From Rhodospirillaceae bacterium (GTDB lineage: Bacteria > Pseudomonadota > Alphaproteobacteria > UBA828): a DNA stretch of 64,000 bases. This document shows, piece after piece, positions 1 through 9,765 of the stretch; the first letter of the stretch is position 1, and each line of letters begins with the position of its first letter. The stretch covers positions 156,848-220,847 of the forward strand of contig PBVE01000005.1 of assembly GCA_002728135.1 (NCBI GenBank). Direction: 5' to 3'. The notes beneath the pieces are model-generated. The model was not told the origin of the DNA. It worked only from the letters and a program-made list of their open reading frames with translations, and ran no database searches. The position numbers and the translations under genes are program-made.

Positions 1-1632
1 GCTAGAGGTGAAAAGTATAGCCCAAGTCAAATAAGTGCATTTACACTCCAAAAAATGAAGGAAACAGCAGAGTCTTATCTGGGAAGTGATGTGGAAAAAG
101 CTGTTATTACAGTTCCCGCATACTTTAATGATGCACAACGACAAGCAACTAAGGACGCAGGTAAAATCGCTGGTCTTGACGTCTTAAGAATAATAAATGA
201 GCCAACAGCTGCTGCCCTTGCTTACGGTTTAGATAAAGAAGCAACAGGGACAATTGTTGTTTATGATCTTGGAGGTGGAACCTTCGATGTTTCTATCCTT
301 GAAATAGGTGACGGGGTGTTTGAGGTTAAGTCTACTAATGGAGACACTTTCCTTGGTGGAGAGGATTTTGATCTACGTTTGCTCGAATATCTCGCAGACG
401 AATTTAAGAAAGAAAATGGAATAGACTTAAGAGATGACCGTCTAGCACTTCAAAGACTAAAAGAAGCAGCCGAAAAAGCTAAAATTGAGCTTTCTAGCTC
501 CATGCAAACAGAAGTAAATTTGCCCTTTATTACCGCTGATCAATCCGGACCAAAACATTTAACGCTAAAAATTACTAGAGCAAAACTTGAAGCTTTAGTT
601 GAAGACTTAGTTCAGCGTACAATCGATCCTTGTAAAGCAGCTCTTAAAGATGCAGGGCTCTCTGCAGGCGAAGTTGGTGAGGTTATTTTAGTTGGTGGAA
701 TGACTCGAATGCCAAAGGTAATTGATACGGTCAAGGCATTTTTTGGTAAAGACCCAAATAGGGGCGTTAACCCTGATGAAGTAGTGGCAGTTGGAGCGGC
801 GATCCAAGCAGGCGTTCTACAAGGTGATGTTAAGGATGTTTTGCTTTTAGACGTAACCCCTTTATCATTAGGCATAGAAACTCTAGGCGGAGTTTTTACA
901 CGATTAATTGAACGTAATACAACTATTCCAACCAAGAAAAGCCAAATTTTTTCTACCGCTGATGATGGCCAAACAGCAGTAACCATTAGAGTTTTTCAGG
1001 GTGAGAGAGAAATGGCGTCAGACAACAAATTACTTGGACAATTTGACTTAGTCGGTATACCTCCAGCTCCAAGAGGAATGCCACAAATTGAAGTAACATT
1101 TGATATAGATGCTAACGGCTTAGTCAATGTTTCAGCAAAGGATAAGGCAACCGCAAAGGAACAACAAATACGTATACAAGCTTCTGGTGGACTTAACGAT
1201 GATGAAATTAATGAGATGGTAAATAATGCAGAAGCACATGCTGAAGAAGATAAGAAACGTAAAGAGTTAGTAGAAGCTCGAAATCATGCAGATAGCTTAA
1301 TTCACAGTGTTGAAAAAAACCTTGAAGAATTTGGTGAAGAAGTTTCTGAGGAGGAAAAATCATCAATAAATACTGCAATTTCTGACTTACGGGAAACTTT
1401 ATCTGAAGAGGATCCAGCCCTAATCCAGACAAAAACTGAAGCTCTTGCTCAAGCCTCAATGAAACTGGGTGAAGCTATGTACAAAAAACAGCAGGATGCC
1501 GCAGGAGAATCAACTACCAAAACAGACCCTAATAACGCAGACTCAGTTAGCTCAGGTGATGGTAAAGATGAAGATGTTATAGACGCACCTTTTGAGGAAC
1601 TTGATGAAGAAGAAAAAAAAGATAAATCATAA
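1..1632 (+). CDS. dnaK: Molecular chaperone DnaK (Hsp70), 5' end outside window
   Basis: This is an ATP-driven cytoplasmic chaperone that works with DnaJ and GrpE. The reading frame is open from base 1, so the gene begins upstream; the first visible residues correspond to roughly residue 110 of a normal DnaK. Visible hallmarks are the ATPase-domain motifs [20 protein letters not shown] and [15 protein letters not shown], the substrate-domain stretch [14 protein letters not shown], and an acidic C-terminal tail that ends in a Lys/Glu/Asp-rich stretch. dnaJ follows 78 bp downstream on the same strand, the usual pairing. Identity is not in doubt; only the N-terminal ATPase lobe is missing, because of the window edge. 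Confidence 0.98.
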   Translation, partial: ARGEKYSPSQISAFTLQKMKETAESYLGSDVEKAVITVPAYFNDAQRQATKDAGKIAGLDVLRIINEPTAAALAYGLDKEATGTIVVYDLGGGTFDVSILEIGDGVFEVKSTNGDTFLGGEDFDLRLLEYLADEFKKENGIDLRDDRLALQRLKEAAEKAKIELSSSMQTEVNLPFITADQSGPKHLTLKITRAKLEALVEDLVQRTIDPCKAALKDAGLSAGEVGEVILVGGMTRMPKVIDTVKAFFGKDPNRGVNPDEVVAVGAAIQAGVLQGDVKDVLLLDVTPLSLGIETLGGVFTRLIERNTTIPTKKSQIFSTADDGQTAVTIRVFQGEREMASDNKLLGQFDLVGIPPAPRGMPQIEVTFDIDANGLVNVSAKDKATAKEQQIRIQASGGLNDDEINEMVNNAEAHAEEDKKRKELVEARNHADSLIHSVEKNLEEFGEEVSEEEKSSINTAISDLRETLSEEDPALIQTKTEALAQASMKLGEAMYKKQQDAAGESTTKTDPNNADSVSSGDGKDEDVIDAPFEELDEEEKKDKS

Positions 1633-1710
1633 TAATTCAAAATTAGCTTTGTTTAAAATTAACTATAGATTTCTCTCAAAAAAACCAGCTATTTTTATGT
1701 AAGGATATAC

Positions 1711-2850
1711 ATGAGTAAAGCGGACTATTATCAAGCCTTAGGTGTTGAGAGAGGGGTCTCAGACGTAGATTTGAAAAAAGCTTATCGTAAGCTTGCTATG
1801 AAATACCATCCCGATAAAAATCCTGATGATAAAGCTGCTGAACAAAAATTCAAGGAATTATCAGAAGCATATCATGTTCTCTCTGATAAGGAAAAACGTG
1901 CAGCTTACGATCAATTTGGACATGCAGCATTTGAGGCAGGTTCAGGAGCAGGGGCTCAAGGATTTGATTTTGATTTTCGATCCGGTTTTGCAGATGTATT
2001 TGATGACTTGTTTGGGGAATTTATGGGCGGAGGTCGCCGTGGAGGAGGACAAAGAACCCATTCACGAGGTGCAGATTTAAGGTATAATTTAGATATAAAT
2101 CTTGAAGATGCCTTTTCAGGAAAACAGGCTCGTGTAAAAGTTCCGTCAGTTATTGTGTGTGATAGTTGTAGTGGAAGCGGTGCAAGAAGTGGAACAAATC
2201 CAACTAACTGTGGAACTTGCAGTGGGCACGGAAAAGTTAGAGCTCAGCAAGGTTTTTTTACTATAGAGCGTACTTGTCCTACCTGCCAAGGATCCGGTGA
2301 GGTAATAACAGATCCATGTTCTAATTGTAGAGGGTCAGGTCGATCTCAAAAGGAAAAAACACTTTCTGTAAATATTCCTTCTGGTGTTGAAGATGGAACA
2401 CGTATCCGTCTTGCTGGTGAGGGTGAGGCAGGTGCACGTGGTGCACCATCAGGTGATTTATATATTTTTCTATCCATATCACCACATCATATTTTTGAGC
2501 GTGATGGAAGAAATATACACTGCAAGGTTCCAATACCAATGGTTCGTGCGAGTCTGGGTGGAAATGTCGAAGTACCTACCCTTGGGGGAGGAAGAGCTAG
2601 ACTAAACATTCCTGCTGGAACACAGCCAGGCCAAAAATTCAGGTTACGTGGAAAAGGTATGACATCACTTAATAATTCTTCTAAAGGAGATATGTATGTG
2701 CATGTCAATGTGGAGACGCCAGTTAATCTTACAAAAAAACAAAAAGAGTTACTTGATGAGTTTGATAAGTCTAGTAAATCTGGTCATAGTCCAGAATCAG
2801 AAGGTTTTTTTTCTAAAGTAAGGGATATCTGGGAAGATTTGAAAGACTAG
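1711..2850 (+). CDS. dnaJ: Chaperone protein DnaJ (Hsp40)
   Basis: DnaJ is the co-chaperone that delivers unfolded proteins to DnaK and stimulates its ATPase. The 379-residue protein has the full type I layout. A J domain covers residues 1-70 with HPD at 33-35. A Gly/Phe-rich linker follows at about 75-125. The zinc region at about 150-215 has four CxxCxGxG repeats ([32 protein letters not shown]), and a C-terminal substrate-binding domain completes it. The ATG is preceded by an AAGGA ribosome binding site. It lies directly downstream of dnaK and the two are probably co-transcribed. Confidence 0.98.
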   Translation: MSKADYYQALGVERGVSDVDLKKAYRKLAMKYHPDKNPDDKAAEQKFKELSEAYHVLSDKEKRAAYDQFGHAAFEAGSGAGAQGFDFDFRSGFADVFDDLFGEFMGGGRRGGGQRTHSRGADLRYNLDINLEDAFSGKQARVKVPSVIVCDSCSGSGARSGTNPTNCGTCSGHGKVRAQQGFFTIERTCPTCQGSGEVITDPCSNCRGSGRSQKEKTLSVNIPSGVEDGTRIRLAGEGEAGARGAPSGDLYIFLSISPHHIFERDGRNIHCKVPIPMVRASLGGNVEVPTLGGGRARLNIPAGTQPGQKFRLRGKGMTSLNNSSKGDMYVHVNVETPVNLTKKQKELLDEFDKSSKSGHSPESEGFFSKVRDIWEDLKD

Positions 2851-2953
2851 TAAATAGGAAAAATTTAATATAGACCATATTTTTTCTTACTAGATGAAGA
2901 ATAATAATCCATTCTATAATAACAGTATACTAATAATCATTAAGGATAGTCTG

Positions 2954-3769
2954 ATGGCTGCTGAAGACCTCAAAATAGGAATACCTGGTGCAGCTGGTAG
3001 AATGGGCAGGATTTTAATTGAAACAATAGTATCTGCCCAGCAAGTAAATTTAATAGCTGTAACAGAAGTATCTGATCACAAGAGTATAGGAACCGATGCT
3101 GGTAGTCTTATAGGACTAGATAACCTGGGAATAGAAGTTACCACTGATGCGGATAGAATGTTTGAGCTATCAGATGTTGTAATTGATTTTACACTTCCTG
3201 ATGTAACCGAAAAGCACTTAGAATTAGCTGTTAAGCATAATACTATATTAATAGTTGGTACAACTGGCTTTGAAAAAACAACAGAAAATTTGTTTCAAAC
3301 TGCCTCAAAACACATCGCAATAGTTAAAGCTCCAAATATGAGTTTGAGTGTTAATCTACTTCTAGGTCTTACTGAGCAGGTAGCAAATATACTTGATGAT
3401 GACTACGATATTGAAATTTTGGAAATGCATCATCGTCATAAAGTAGATTCCCCATCTGGAACCGCACTTGCACTTGGTGGTGCGGCAGCAAAAGGCAGAA
3501 AAATATCATTAAAGGATACAAAAATAACGGATCGTGATGGATTGACAGGTCCTCGTACCCGCGGAACAATAGGTTTTTCTGCAATTCGAGGCGGAGACGT
3601 AGTAGGTGATCACACAGTTATTTTTGCAGCAGAAGGTGAGAGAATAGAACTCACCCACAAATCTTCAAGTCGACAAACCTATGCCCGAGGTGCTGTTGCT
3701 GCCGCAGTTTGGGCCAGTAGGAGGGAGCCTGGATTATATTCAATGAAGGATGTATTGGGTCTAGACTAG
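2954..3769 (+). CDS. dapB: 4-hydroxy-tetrahydrodipicolinate reductase DapB
   Basis: DapB reduces 4-hydroxy-tetrahydrodipicolinate with NAD(P)H in the diaminopimelate/lysine pathway. An upstream ATG at 2894 is in frame, but I chose 2954: it has AAGGAT six bases before it, and with this start (271 residues) the family motifs fall at standard positions. The nucleotide-binding loop GAAGRMG is at 12-18. The catalytic segment HHRHKVDSPSGTA starts at 159, so the active-site His and Lys sit at 159 and 163 as in E. coli. It is the third gene of a dnaK-dnaJ-dapB run. Confidence 0.96.
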   Translation: MAAEDLKIGIPGAAGRMGRILIETIVSAQQVNLIAVTEVSDHKSIGTDAGSLIGLDNLGIEVTTDADRMFELSDVVIDFTLPDVTEKHLELAVKHNTILIVGTTGFEKTTENLFQTASKHIAIVKAPNMSLSVNLLLGLTEQVANILDDDYDIEILEMHHRHKVDSPSGTALALGGAAAKGRKISLKDTKITDRDGLTGPRTRGTIGFSAIRGGDVVGDHTVIFAAEGERIELTHKSSSRQTYARGAVAAAVWASRREPGLYSMKDVLGLD

Positions 3770-3819
3770 AGTTAAAATTTTGTTGAAGTAAGTTAATGAT
3801 ATAAGTGTCATTATATACT

Positions 3820-4311
3820 TTATGATTTGTCCGATGCTGTTTTTAGTGCTTCACAAAATGTCATTCTTTCTTCAGACGTTAAAAAAGTGCCTAAAGTAAT
3901 TTGTTGACGATGTGATCTTAAAAAACTTGAGTGTTATATTTTTATCAACGTCTATTATTACATTTAGCCAGAAGGGATTGAAGATAAACTCGTGATATTT
4001 ACCATTTAGTTGAGATATCTTAATTTTTACAGAGTTAGATGAAACAATAACACGCTCTTAGTTTTTTCCTGTCCAGTAATTGATTTTGAAAGCTAAGATA
4101 ACTAGAGCAAAATCTAAACAAAAGAACCCAATTATTGGCCAAGCTCCAGCTATAGCAAAATAAATACTTAGACCATCAGAAACTGAGAAAAAAACAATAT
4201 GAAAATTAAAAAACCGATGGTTGAAAGTGTTCTATTTGGCCTAAGAATAGCTTTAAAATAGATACTTTCATGATCATTATTATAGCCTTATTGGCTCCAT
4301 GAATTGCACAT
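3820..4311 (-). pseudogene. Decayed DUF2244 membrane protein gene
   Basis: No intact frame exists here, but the minus strand carries three pieces in DUF2244 order. Bases 4260-4201 encode a start of the type FKAILRPNRTLSTIGF. Bases 4198-4061 encode a hydrophobic segment with GAWPIIGFFCLDFALV and then INYWTGKN. Bases 3921-3823 encode an end of the type LRSHRQQITLGTFLTSEER. The lesions are a frame change near 4199-4201, an in-frame TAA at 4058-4060, and a second frame change at a six-T run (3920-3925). A further TAA at 4288-4290 probably interrupts the first codons, so the start is uncertain. DUF2244 proteins are small two-helix membrane proteins of unknown role, and from memory they are often found next to nth in alphaproteobacteria. 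Homopolymer errors could explain one lesion, but hardly all of them. Confidence 0.8.
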
Positions 4312-4374
4312 TAATCATAAAATACACCCAATTAACTATAAAATCTTATTTTTAAATAATATTATGTGAGCATA

Positions 4375-5013
4375 ATGAAAAATAAGGAAGTGGAAGAGTT
4401 TTTTCGTCGTTTGCAATCTACTAACTCTAACCCTAAAACAGAGTTGCAATATCAGAGTAATTTTGAACTTTTAGTTGCGGTAGTGCTATCAGCTCAAGCG
4501 ACAGATATCAGTGTGAACAAAGCTACCAACAAACTATTTAAAGTAGCAAACACCCCTGATTCTATTTTGAAATTGGGTGAGAGAAGTTTGAAAATACACA
4601 TAAAAACTATTGGTTTGTATAATTCAAAAGCTAAAAACATTATGGCATTATCCAAAATTCTTGCTGATCAATATGGAGGAGAAGTTCCTTCAAATAGGAA
4701 AGCATTAGAATCATTACCCGGAGTGGGTCGTAAAACAGCAAATGTAGTATTGAACGTTCTTTTTGGTGTACCCACTATTGCTGTTGATACACATATATTT
4801 AGATTGTCAAATCGAACTGGGCTTGCAAAAGGTAAGAATCCACTAGAAGTAGAGAAAAATCTGATGAGACGAGTACCTCCCAAATATCTAAAAGAAGCCC
4901 ATAATTGGTTAATTCTTCATGGGAGATATACTTGCAAATCACGTAATCCAAAATGCTCAGAATGTATTGTTAGAGATTTGTGTTTATATAAGGAAAAGAT
5001 TATTTCTACTTAA
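4375..5013 (+). CDS. nth: Endonuclease III (DNA glycosylase/AP lyase)
   Basis: Endonuclease III removes oxidised pyrimidines from DNA and cleaves the resulting abasic site. The helix-hairpin-helix LPGVGRKTANVV contains the catalytic Lys, and AVDTHIFR contains the catalytic Asp. The C-terminus has the iron-sulfur pattern C-x6-C-x2-C-x5-C (CKSRNPKCSECIVRDLC). An in-frame GTG at 4366 is possible. I prefer ATG 4375 because it places the catalytic residues at 120 and 138, the same numbers as E. coli Nth. No clear Shine-Dalgarno sequence is visible at either start. The gene is separated from dapB by the decayed DUF2244 gene. Confidence 0.96.
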   Translation: MKNKEVEEFFRRLQSTNSNPKTELQYQSNFELLVAVVLSAQATDISVNKATNKLFKVANTPDSILKLGERSLKIHIKTIGLYNSKAKNIMALSKILADQYGGEVPSNRKALESLPGVGRKTANVVLNVLFGVPTIAVDTHIFRLSNRTGLAKGKNPLEVEKNLMRRVPPKYLKEAHNWLILHGRYTCKSRNPKCSECIVRDLCLYKEKIIST

Positions 5014-5065
5014 AACACTAAAAGACTTTAATTTGATCACATGTAAAAAAATAAACTATAGGATT

Positions 5066-5722
5066 TTAATCATTTATTTTTTCATTCATTTCTAGAATAT
5101 CTGTCAGACATTTTTGTGGATTTACTTCATTTGCTGATCGATCACGTGCTTCGTAGTATTCTGATTTGAGCTCTTTATTTGTTGTATTTTTTATATAAAA
5201 AACAATCTCAAATACGCATTCCTGAGACTTGTATTGCCAAACCTCTGCTGGATATTCTTTACGTCTTAGGCCTGGAAAACCAAGTAAAAGGCTGACTTTT
5301 TCAGTTGTTAAGCCAATAAAATTTTTAGGATAAATAATATTTTTATTTTTTTGTGTTGTAACTAGAGAGACGTTTTCAGAATTAAGCTCTGTATCTAGAA
5401 TTTTTTGTTTTTTATGATATTTTTGCGAAACATTTACTTCAAAATCTTTAACATTAATCTTTTTTAAATCATCTACTTTTAAAGTTATGTTTTCCTCATA
5501 GTTATTTGGTGGAAGTTGTTTATTGGGCTGTTCTTGTATAATAACCTTAGGAAATGCTAGCTTTTCATAAACCTCTTTTTTAGTATTAATTAAGTCCCTA
5601 CTCTGATTTGTACAACCACCCATAAAAATCAATGTGATCATTAGTGGTAAAGCCATTATTTGAATGCGATATAGATCAAATTTTATTAATCTTTTTTTAT
5701 ATAATTTAATCACATTTTTCAC
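5066..5722 (-). CDS. Putative lipoprotein of unknown function
   Basis: I do not recognise a named family. The GTG start gives a 218-residue product with a Lys/Arg-containing N-terminus, one hydrophobic segment (about residues 22-36), and a lipobox-like MGGC with Cys at about 37. This suggests a lipid-anchored envelope protein. The central region is polar and Asn/Lys-rich. The C-terminal third (around FIGLTTEKVSLLLGFPGLRR, then AEVWQYKSQECVFEIVFY) looks like a compact domain; the pattern of a glycine-proline turn followed by a tryptophan and a C-x-F/L-x-I/V-F strand reminds me of small outer-membrane BamE/SmpA-type lipoproteins. That is inference only. Divergent to the PfkB-family kinase gene. 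Confidence 0.75.
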   Translation of the reverse strand: MKNVIKLYKKRLIKFDLYRIQIMALPLMITLIFMGGCTNQSRDLINTKKEVYEKLAFPKVIIQEQPNKQLPPNNYEENITLKVDDLKKINVKDFEVNVSQKYHKKQKILDTELNSENVSLVTTQKNKNIIYPKNFIGLTTEKVSLLLGFPGLRRKEYPAEVWQYKSQECVFEIVFYIKNTTNKELKSEYYEARDRSANEVNPQKCLTDILEMNEKIND

Positions 5723-5855
5723 TTAAAATTCTAAATAAATATATCTTCTTCACAAGATGTTTAATATAGCATTACCATTTTTAACGATCCTAATATAATT
5801 AAAAATTTATATTTTAAAACAATGTAATCAATATAATGAATGTGAGGTATTTTGC

Positions 5856-6845
5856 ATGGATGCAGAATCAAAAAATATTCTTACAATTGGAAATTCAATT
5901 GTTGATTTAATTTTCAAAGTAGACGAATCATTTTTACAAGAAAACGGATTAGTTAAAGGTGCGATGACGCTTGTAAATGTAAATGAATCTACTTTACTAC
6001 GAGAAAAAGTAGATTGTGGCGTAGAAATTTCTGGGGGGTCTGCTGCTAACACAGCTGTTGGTATATCAAGCTTAGGAGGGAGAGTTAAATTTATAGGAAA
6101 AGTTAGTCAGGATAATTTGGGAAATGTTTTTAAAAAAAGCATAATTGAAACAGGAGTAAGATATACAACAGAACCATCAGTTTCTGATGCTTCTACTGCC
6201 AATTGTCTAGTGTTTGTTACACCTGATGGGGAAAGAACCATGTGTACATATTTAGGTTCTTGTGTTGAGTTAAATGAACAAGATATTGATAAAAACTCTG
6301 TTATAAGCTCCAAAATAACATACATTGAGGGATACCTCTGGGATCCAAATGGAGGCAAGGCCGCCCTGAAAAAAGTTTGTGCTTTAAATAAAGATTCTAA
6401 TAGGCTTACATCTTTCTCCTTATCAGACTCATTATGTGTGGAGAGATATAGGGAAGATTTTCATGAACTTACAAAGAGTCATATAGACATTTTATTTTCT
6501 AATGAACAAGAAATTAAGGCACTTTACAAAACAAATAACTTTGATGAGGCTCTATCATCTTCTAGGGGTGATTGTGATATAGTTATTGTTACAAGGGGGG
6601 CAAACGGGTCATTAATTTTAACAAGTGAGGAGGTTCATCAAATTAATCCTCCAAAAATTTCACAGATTATTGATACAACGGGAGCTGGTGATATGTATGC
6701 AGCTGGATTCTTGTATGGATATTCTAAAGGTTTTAGTGTTGCAAGATCTGGAAGACTTGGTTCATTAATGTCTGGTGAAATTATATCTCATATAGGTGCC
6801 AGACCAGAAAAAAACATTAAGGAATTTATAGAAGAAAGTGCATGA
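5856..6845 (+). CDS. PfkB-family carbohydrate/nucleoside kinase
   Basis: The 329-residue protein is a ribokinase-fold kinase that phosphorylates a sugar or nucleoside with ATP. The first PfkB signature region is visible as EISGGSAANTAVGISSLGG, with GKVSQDNLGNVF following. The second signature DTTGAGDMYAAGFLYG begins at residue 273 and has the catalytic Asp at 279. Alphaproteobacterial proteins of this type are usually annotated as adenosine kinase. The substrate cannot be fixed from the sequence; adenosine or a ribose-like sugar are the main candidates. It is transcribed away from the lipoprotein gene and followed by an AmpG-like permease. Confidence 0.9.
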   Translation: MDAESKNILTIGNSIVDLIFKVDESFLQENGLVKGAMTLVNVNESTLLREKVDCGVEISGGSAANTAVGISSLGGRVKFIGKVSQDNLGNVFKKSIIETGVRYTTEPSVSDASTANCLVFVTPDGERTMCTYLGSCVELNEQDIDKNSVISSKITYIEGYLWDPNGGKAALKKVCALNKDSNRLTSFSLSDSLCVERYREDFHELTKSHIDILFSNEQEIKALYKTNNFDEALSSSRGDCDIVIVTRGANGSLILTSEEVHQINPPKISQIIDTTGAGDMYAAGFLYGYSKGFSVARSGRLGSLMSGEIISHIGARPEKNIKEFIEESA

Positions 6846-6935
6846 TTAACTGACCTAATGTTTCATTTTTTATATTAATATTAAAATGTATATTTCTTAA
6901 AGTTTGAGATACTATTGCGGAGCAATGATAAGTTT

Positions 6936-8246
6936 ATGGGGGAATTAGATAAAACTAAGTTAATACAAAATACGAGTAATTCCCCCAATACTTGGAAAAA
7001 ATCTATTTCAGTTTATTTTGATAAACGTATAGCTGTTATTTTTCTTCTTGGATTTTCGAGTGGTTTACCATTAGCTCTAACTTTGGGAACATTATCTATT
7101 TGGCTCAGTAGGTCGGGAATAGATAAAACTACAATCGGCCTTTTTTCAGCTGTATCACTTCCATATGTATTTAAATTTGTTTGGGCTCCTTTGATAGATC
7201 AAATCAAAATCCCATTTTTAACCAACCGCCTTGGGCGGAGGCGTGGGTGGGTTGTTTTTACTCAAATTGGATTAATATTAACTATAGCTCTTATGGGTGG
7301 AATTGATCCCATAACGAATCCTGGACTTTTAGCAATTATTGCTTTAGCAGTTGCTTTTTGCTCAGCAAGTCAATATATAGTTATCGATGCCTACAGAGTA
7401 GAGGTCCTCGAGGAAAATAAACTAGGGGCGGGTGCAGCATCTGTAGTTTTTGGATATCGCGTAGGAATGTTAGCTTCTGGGGCTGGAGCACTTTATCTGG
7501 CAGATAGTGTTAACTGGGGATTAGTCTACTTAATTATGGCTTCTTTGATATTTGTTGGACTTATAACAATTCTTTTTTCCCCTGAACCCCTAACTCCAAT
7601 AATCAAAAAAACAAACTCTGCTATTGATTGGTTAAAAGAAGCAATAATCGCTCCATTTTTTGATTTTATTAAACGTCCAGGATGGATAGTAATCTTATTA
7701 TTTGTAATTTTTTACAAATTTGGCGACTCATTGGTTGGGGTAATGACAAATCCATTCTTAGTAGAAACAGGTTTTACAAACTCTGAAATTGCTAATGTGG
7801 CTAAAATTTATGGTTTTGCTGCTACGATGATTGGATTTGCTGCTGGTGGAATAATGATTGCCAAGTTAGGAATTTTAAATTCTTTGTGGGTCTGTGGTTT
7901 TTTACAATTAGTATCAAACCTACTATTTATTTTACAAGCTTCTGTTGGTCATGATACTGCAATCCTTGCCGTCGTATTAGGTTTTGAAAATTTGGCAGGA
8001 GGTATGGGTACGGCAGCTTTTGTAGCCTATTTATCAAGTTTATGTAATGTAAGCTATACCGCTACACAATATGCCCTCTTGAGTGCTTTAATGGCAGCAG
8101 GTCGAACTTTTCTCTCTGTACCATCTGGGTGGTTTGCTGATATTTTAGGATGGGTTCCATTTTTTATTTTAACAACTGGTGCTGCTGTTCCTGGATTACT
8201 ACTTTTAGGTTGGATCAGTTATAGAAAAAGCAAAGAATTTAAATAA
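6936..8246 (+). CDS. ampG: AmpG-like muropeptide permease (MFS)
   Basis: This is a major-facilitator membrane protein of about 440 residues with roughly twelve hydrophobic segments. The first loop region carries FLLGFSSGLPLALTLGTLS and PYVFKFVWAPLID, typical of the AmpG group, which imports anhydro-muropeptides from the periplasm for cell-wall recycling. A basic turn, NRLGRRRGW, follows helix 3. A TTG start at 6915 is in frame, but ATG 6936 was chosen. The recycling kinase and uridylyltransferase (amgK, murU) occur elsewhere in the window, which supports this substrate. Another substrate within the family is possible. Confidence 0.82.
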   Translation: MGELDKTKLIQNTSNSPNTWKKSISVYFDKRIAVIFLLGFSSGLPLALTLGTLSIWLSRSGIDKTTIGLFSAVSLPYVFKFVWAPLIDQIKIPFLTNRLGRRRGWVVFTQIGLILTIALMGGIDPITNPGLLAIIALAVAFCSASQYIVIDAYRVEVLEENKLGAGAASVVFGYRVGMLASGAGALYLADSVNWGLVYLIMASLIFVGLITILFSPEPLTPIIKKTNSAIDWLKEAIIAPFFDFIKRPGWIVILLFVIFYKFGDSLVGVMTNPFLVETGFTNSEIANVAKIYGFAATMIGFAAGGIMIAKLGILNSLWVCGFLQLVSNLLFILQASVGHDTAILAVVLGFENLAGGMGTAAFVAYLSSLCNVSYTATQYALLSALMAAGRTFLSVPSGWFADILGWVPFFILTTGAAVPGLLLLGWISYRKSKEFK

Positions 8247-8293
8247 AATTATAAACTTCTCTTATAATAGCTAAATTTTATCAATAGTGACTT

Positions 8294-8983
8294 TTATTTT
8301 TTATTATCCATTGAATATCCTGCAGACCTTACTGTACGAATAATATCTTTTTCACCAGCTTTATTAAGACTTTTTCTGAGGCGGCGAATGTGAACATCTA
8401 CAGTCCTACTTTCTATAAACACTTCATGTCCCCATACTTGGTCAAGAAGTTGCTCTCGTGTAAAAACTCTTTTAGGATGTTCCATAAAATGTCTTAAAAG
8501 CCTAAATTCAGTTGGTCCTAATCGAATATGCACACCATTTCTCATCACACGATGAGCTACTAGATCCATTTCTATGTCACTAAATTTCAGAGTATTTTCT
8601 GAAAATGCTGGCCTTAAACGTCTTAATACTGCTCTAATACGAGCTAATAACTCATTCGTTGAAAATGGTTTAACAACATAGTCATCTGCTCCATAGTCTA
8701 AACCACGAATTCTATCGTTTTCCTCACTTCTTGCTGTAAGCATTATAATTGGTACGTTGCGTGCTAAGTCATTTCTTCTTACTCTACGACATACCTCTAT
8801 GCCTGATAAATTGGGTAACATCCAATCTAGTATAATGATGTCAGGAAGGCGCTCATTAATTAATATAAGTGCCTCCTCTCCATTTATTGCCTCGATTACT
8901 TCAAACCCCTCACTTTCAAGATTATATCTTAAAAGAGTTAACAAAGATGACTCATCTTCAACAATTAAGGCTAATTTTTTCAA
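8294..8983 (-). CDS. phoB: Phosphate regulon response regulator PhoB
   Basis: PhoB is the DNA-binding output of the PhoR-PhoB system and activates genes under phosphate starvation. An N-terminal receiver domain covers residues 1-120, with the acidic pair E9/D10, phospho-acceptor D53 (in ILDWMLPN), T83 and K105. A winged-helix OmpR-type domain follows, with its recognition region at RTVDVHIRRLRKSL. The 229-residue length is standard. It is the last gene of the phoR-pstC-pstA-pstB-phoU-phoB series and lies six bases after phoU. Its likely binding site is the Pho-box candidate before pstC. Confidence 0.97.
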   Translation of the reverse strand: MKKLALIVEDESSLLTLLRYNLESEGFEVIEAINGEEALILINERLPDIIILDWMLPNLSGIEVCRRVRRNDLARNVPIIMLTARSEENDRIRGLDYGADDYVVKPFSTNELLARIRAVLRRLRPAFSENTLKFSDIEMDLVAHRVMRNGVHIRLGPTEFRLLRHFMEHPKRVFTREQLLDQVWGHEVFIESRTVDVHIRRLRKSLNKAGEKDIIRTVRSAGYSMDNKK

Positions 8984-8989
8984 ATTGTA

Positions 8990-9715
8990 TTAATCTTTCG
9001 TTTGTGAATTAGGCATATCAGTTAGTTCTATGGCGTCAGTTTCACCTTTTGGACGATTTTCTTTAACCGTTTTTCCATAAACAAGAAAATTGATCGTTTC
9101 TGCCATATTAGTTGCATGATCACCTACACGTTCAATATTTTTTGCTACAAACAATAAATTTGTACATGGAGTAATATTTCGGGGATCTTCCATCATATAA
9201 GTAACTAATTCTCTTAAGAGTGAGTTATACATTTCATCTACTTCTTCGTCTCTCCTCCATACTTCCATAGCACGCTCGGCATCTCTTTCCAAAAATGCAT
9301 CTAAAACATCCTTAATCATTTTTTGAACTATTTGTGCCATCCTGGATACTGCAGAAACTGGTCTAATAGGTTCATATTGACTAAGTGCATGGGCACGTTT
9401 TGCTACATTTGCAGCATGATCCCCTATGCGTTCAAGGTCACTTGATATTTTTAATGCTGCGGTTATTAGCCTAAGGTCTACCGCCATTGGTTGGCGGAGA
9501 GCTAAAATACGAATAACTTGATTGTTTATATCTTCTTCTATCTCGTCAGCTTTTTTATCATCATTTACTACTGAGTCAGCAAGTTGACTATCCCTATTTA
9601 CGAGGGAGGCAATAGCTTTTGAGAGCTGTTCTTCTATGAATCCACCTAGGTGGACGATGCTATTTGAAATACGATCTAGTTCTTCGTCATACGTTTTGAC
9701 GATGTGATCTGTCAC
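8990..9715 (-). CDS. phoU: Phosphate transport regulator PhoU
   Basis: PhoU is a cytoplasmic all-helical protein that links the Pst transporter to PhoR and keeps the regulon off when phosphate is plentiful. The 241-residue protein has two homologous three-helix halves, each with the metal-binding E/D-x3-D type motif: DLERIGDHAANVA in the first half and NIERVGDHATNMA in the second. It lies between pstB and phoB on the minus strand, the normal alphaproteobacterial order. A Lys/Glu-rich tail of about 25 residues follows the second domain and shows no motif. Confidence 0.97.
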   Translation of the reverse strand: MTDHIVKTYDEELDRISNSIVHLGGFIEEQLSKAIASLVNRDSQLADSVVNDDKKADEIEEDINNQVIRILALRQPMAVDLRLITAALKISSDLERIGDHAANVAKRAHALSQYEPIRPVSAVSRMAQIVQKMIKDVLDAFLERDAERAMEVWRRDEEVDEMYNSLLRELVTYMMEDPRNITPCTNLLFVAKNIERVGDHATNMAETINFLVYGKTVKENRPKGETDAIELTDMPNSQTKD

Positions 9716-9765
9716 GTTTCTTCCTCCTATTTTTTAATAAATATTAAGCGGCATATATTGCAATT

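Noticed and set aside
612..986. 124-residue open frame antisense to dnaK
   Set aside because: Complement of a strongly conserved coding region, with low-complexity Ser/Thr/Pro content and no recognisable domain.
4199..5013. nth region as part of a gene fusion with DUF2244
   Set aside because: The DUF2244 pieces are on the opposite strand and nth is complete by itself.
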